From Cladocopium goreaui (lineage: Eukaryota; Sar; Dinophyceae; Suessiales; Symbiodiniaceae): a DNA stretch of 64,000 nt. The position numbers were made by a program, and so were the translations under genes. Positions 61,651 to 64,000 of the stretch are shown in pieces. Each line of letters opens with the position of its first letter. The stretch's first letter is position 1. The stretch covers positions 186,001 through 250,000 of the forward strand of contig CAMXCT020001857.1 of NCBI GenBank assembly GCA_947184155.2. Direction: 5' to 3'. The notes beneath the pieces were generated by a model. That model saw only the letters and a program-made list of their open reading frames with translations. It did not search any database and was not told where the DNA came from.

Positions 61651-62322
61651 TTGGGCCTTGGGTGTCATGTCGGTTTTGAGGCTGGAGAGTTTGATGCCAA
61701 TGGACAAGGTTGCAAAGCCCATGTAGCGACTTGCAAAATTGGCTACACGAGGATGAGCATCGATGAGGTTGCAAGGCAGTACCATGAGAAGACCGAGGAA
61801 GGCAAAGCTTTCCGTGCAGAGTTGGACGCCTCAACAGGTCACATGGTCAGACTTATGGCACAGCCGTCCTTTCCCCACCTCCTTCCGACCAGTGATGTTG
61901 GATTTCACGTCAGCAACTACACAGAGTCATTCTATGAAGCTGCATTTGCAACTGAAGCAGACCTTGTCAAGTTCTTGGGATTTGGAGCCAAGGCACTGCG
62001 CTTGAAACCGGTTCAAATTCGCTTGGAAGATGGGACTGGGCGGATTTCTGGTCACCACCTTTCCCTTGTTGGAATGGATCAGAACATGAAAGATTCTTTG
62101 AGACAAGTGCGGATCGGGACCAAAATTGTCGTGGTACAGAATGACCAGGTGATGTCAGGTCACACTCAGATCCGGCAAGGTCAAAGTGCAGACGTGATGG
62201 CAATGTGCATGGAGAAAAACCTCAATGCCAGGAACAATGCTGAGAAATGCGCTGGACGGACACACTTGGTGACCATGGACACCTTGATGAAGAAGGTGAT
62301 GGATCTCAATGGAGTGCCCTGA
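61651..62322 (+). CDS. Intronless 223-codon frame of unknown function
   Basis: Open from at least 61651 to TGA 62320-62322 with coding composition in a low-GC setting. There is no ATG at the left edge: the frame starts in GFEAGEFDANGQGCKAHVAT, so this is either the last exon of a spliced gene or a truncated copy. Later segments are SIDEVARQYHEKTEEGKAFR, GHMVRLMAQPSFPHLLPTSD, LVKFLGFGAKALRLKPVQIR and QVRIGTKIVVVQNDQVMSGH, ending KVMDLNGVP. It shows mixed alpha/beta character with no signal peptide or membrane segment. I do not recognise the family. Being unbroken for 670 bases, it contrasts with the short-exon genes at 2.8-12 kb and could be a retroposed copy. Confidence 0.6.
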   Translation: MGLGCHVGFEAGEFDANGQGCKAHVATCKIGYTRMSIDEVARQYHEKTEEGKAFRAELDASTGHMVRLMAQPSFPHLLPTSDVGFHVSNYTESFYEAAFATEADLVKFLGFGAKALRLKPVQIRLEDGTGRISGHHLSLVGMDQNMKDSLRQVRIGTKIVVVQNDQVMSGHTQIRQGQSADVMAMCMEKNLNARNNAEKCAGRTHLVTMDTLMKKVMDLNGVP

Positions 62323-62969
62323 CAGATCTGTATTCTTGGATTCGGATTCGTTTTGTTATGTCATCAAACTTCAAAATTCAGGTCAGCTATTCAAATTCAA
62401 TTTCTTCGTTCTGTTATTAATATTATTATATATATATATATATATCATGTCGCTATCAGGCCGTATCGGTAAGGATTTATCCGATGCCGGCCGATACCGG
62501 GTATACCATTCTGCCGACGCAGTGTTTCATATGATCTCATATGTCTAATGAGTATAATGATGTGGCTATGAATCAATACCTATTAATACCATTTTTAGAG
62601 GGATGAACATCCATTTACCAGCTATTTTTATGTTCACCAGGGGTACAAGGTTTTTGACCCACTGCCATGTAATGAATGGTGAATGGTTTTGTTGAAAACA
62701 ATGCCATACACTTTGATGGTGCATATTGCCTTTGCCTTTGGTGGTATGGTTTTTAGCATTTTAGCAGAGCAGTTCATCAGACCGACCTGGACCTAGACCT
62801 GACTTAGACCTAGACCTAGACCTGGCTGCTAGCTATCTATCAGATACCACCAGGTACTACCGCCATGACTTAGGAAACCACTATATATGACAATTATAGA
62901 ATATTAGAGTTACATTTATGTACCATACCTAAATATGGTTTATAGTATCAGTATATACCTACATATTAT

Positions 62970-63111
62970 CAATGGGAATTTCAGGATCCTAAAATGGAGG
63001 TACTGTACCATATAAGACCATATTTTGTAGGGATATTCCCTTACATGGGCCTAAAAAATAGGCCTTACATATGGTAGGTACCTCGGATTTAGGTTCCTGA
63101 AATGGCAATTG
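62970..63111. mobile_element. M6 hairpin MITE, second copy
   Basis: Same ends and central GGCCTAAAAAATAGGCC as at 57632; it has an extra CCTAAAATGGAGGTA near the left end that pairs with GGTAGGTACCTCGGATTTAGG on the right, so it is probably the more complete copy. Confidence 0.8.
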
Positions 63112-63449
63112 ATATTATATACCATTATTGTATGGAACATAGTATCATTATAGTATACACCATATTATAGTAACACTGTATACCATCTTATATATATACC
63201 ATTATTGATATTGATATGGTTTATAGTATCATTATATACCTACATATTATGTACCATTATTGTATGGAAACCTCCCATGGCCATACCCAACACAAGGCCA
63301 TCGCCAGGAGCTTCGCGTGTGAATTTGATGGCCTTGAGCGCGGCCATCAGCAGTTGTCCATGGCACATGGCGCGGGACCTGAATCTGCGGGCTCCACTTG
63401 GGATCTGTGGTTTATCATCCATAATATAAAACCCATATATATATATATA

Positions 63450-63557
63450 CTGGTTGGTGGTTTGGAACATGAATTTTATGACTTTCCCATCATATTGGGA
63501 ATATCATCATCCCAAGTGACGAACTCATATTTTTCAGAGGGGTATACCACCAACCAG
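63450..63557. mobile_element. M2 MITE with target duplication TATA
   Basis: TATA at 63446-63449 and 63558-63561. Because the site lies in an AT run, this duplication is weaker evidence than the TAAC, CTGC and CTAG ones. Confidence 0.88.
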
Positions 63558-63724
63558 TATATGTATGTATAACCCCATGCATTTCTGAGGGGATATTCCA
63601 TACATATATAAGTGTTTATGTTTGACCCACTTACTAAGTGGGATGCACCCCCAAGTAGCGGTTCAACCAGCAGTCATTGATGTATAGTAGGATTATGGTC
63701 ATGGGGAAAAAATGTGGTTGTAAT

Positions 63725-63830
63725 TACCCTCTGGTAAACTAACATAACTATGCAAAATCACCATGTTTAATGGGACAACTCACTATTTCTATGGTCATTT
63801 TCAATAGCTACGTTAAATTACCAGAGGGTA
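63725..63830. mobile_element. M1 MITE
   Basis: Left end TACCCTCTGGTAAACTAAC, right end GTTAAATTACCAGAGGGTA. One of the best preserved copies. Confidence 0.87.
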
Positions 63831-64000
63831 GAAATGGGGACATCATATGAATAATTAAGCTGAAAAGATGATGTTGCAACCTGATGTTGCAACCTGACTG
63901 TGACATCACAGGAACGATGCTTCTCAAGGAGAATCATCCCTCTTGGGACCTTATATCATGTTGGTGAAGCATATGAATTTATCCAAAGACGTTTGAACAA

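Larger units (their letters stand above)
62323..64000. other. Intergenic to window end
   Basis: No gene supported. Contains M6, M2 and M1 copies (listed), repeated ACCTAGACCTAGACC words near 62790-62825, and ATTATATACCTACATATTATG duplicated near 62950 and 63230. An M5-like GACTGTGACATCACAGGAACG lies near 63895-63955. Confidence 0.5.

Noticed and set aside
1..64000. Spliced-leader relics, tRNA, rRNA and snRNA genes
   Set aside because: I looked for TTTTGGCTCAAG and its complement, for tRNA T-loop words, and for rRNA-like blocks by eye and saw none. A covariance-model scan would settle it.

Overview
The window looks like nuclear DNA of a dinoflagellate, most probably a Symbiodiniaceae alga. 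Four things point there: genes split into small exons with GC as well as GT splice donors; several protein families that I remember as strongly expanded in Symbiodinium-type genomes; a Ty1/copia element with dinoflagellate-style additions; and intergenic DNA packed with short inverted-repeat elements and minisatellites. Family assignments rest on motif memory, not on searches, and no rRNA, tRNA or spliced-leader gene was seen.

Layout. 1-2.8 kb: AT-rich intergenic DNA with MITEs (miniature inverted-repeat transposable elements). 2.8-14.5 kb: the gene-rich part. Four genes lie head to tail on the + strand: a basic, AT-hook-like, KRPAA-containing protein (2822-5.4 kb); a protein with a methyltransferase-like fold, a CSTW motif and a TPKRT motif (5.8-8.5 kb); a protein with an IFTPR motif and a basic tail (9.0-12.07 kb); and a transposase-like protein (12.47-14.48 kb) whose frame is broken at a run of A. 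Their shared orientation and tight spacing suggest a co-inherited cluster, perhaps one large mobile unit.

14.5-39 kb: repeats with scattered single exons. These include a 192-bp satellite (21.9-24.4 kb), a 30-bp tandem array grown from the inside of a MITE (26.9-29.9 kb) interrupted by a 754-bp tandem duplication, and a compound element with a microsatellite core (30.3-31.5 kb).

39.0-47.7 kb: a complete, apparently recent copia-type LTR retrotransposon. Its LTRs look identical, it has a 5-bp target duplication, and it sits inside a MITE that has its own target duplication. The 2545-residue polyprotein has gag with CCCH and CCHC fingers, protease, a methyltransferase-like domain, integrase with a large acidic insertion, reverse transcriptase and RNase H, then a membrane-segment tail. 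The frame stays open 127 codons past the amber stop.

47.7-64 kb: isolated exons on both strands among MITEs, a second copy of the compound element (57.9-59.5 kb), stacked minisatellites (59.5-60.7 kb) and an intronless 223-codon reading frame (61.65-62.32 kb).

At least six short inverted-repeat families recur. The two commonest are a TA-flanked family ending TACCCTCTGGT and a family ending CTGGTTGGTGGTTT that makes 4-bp target duplications.
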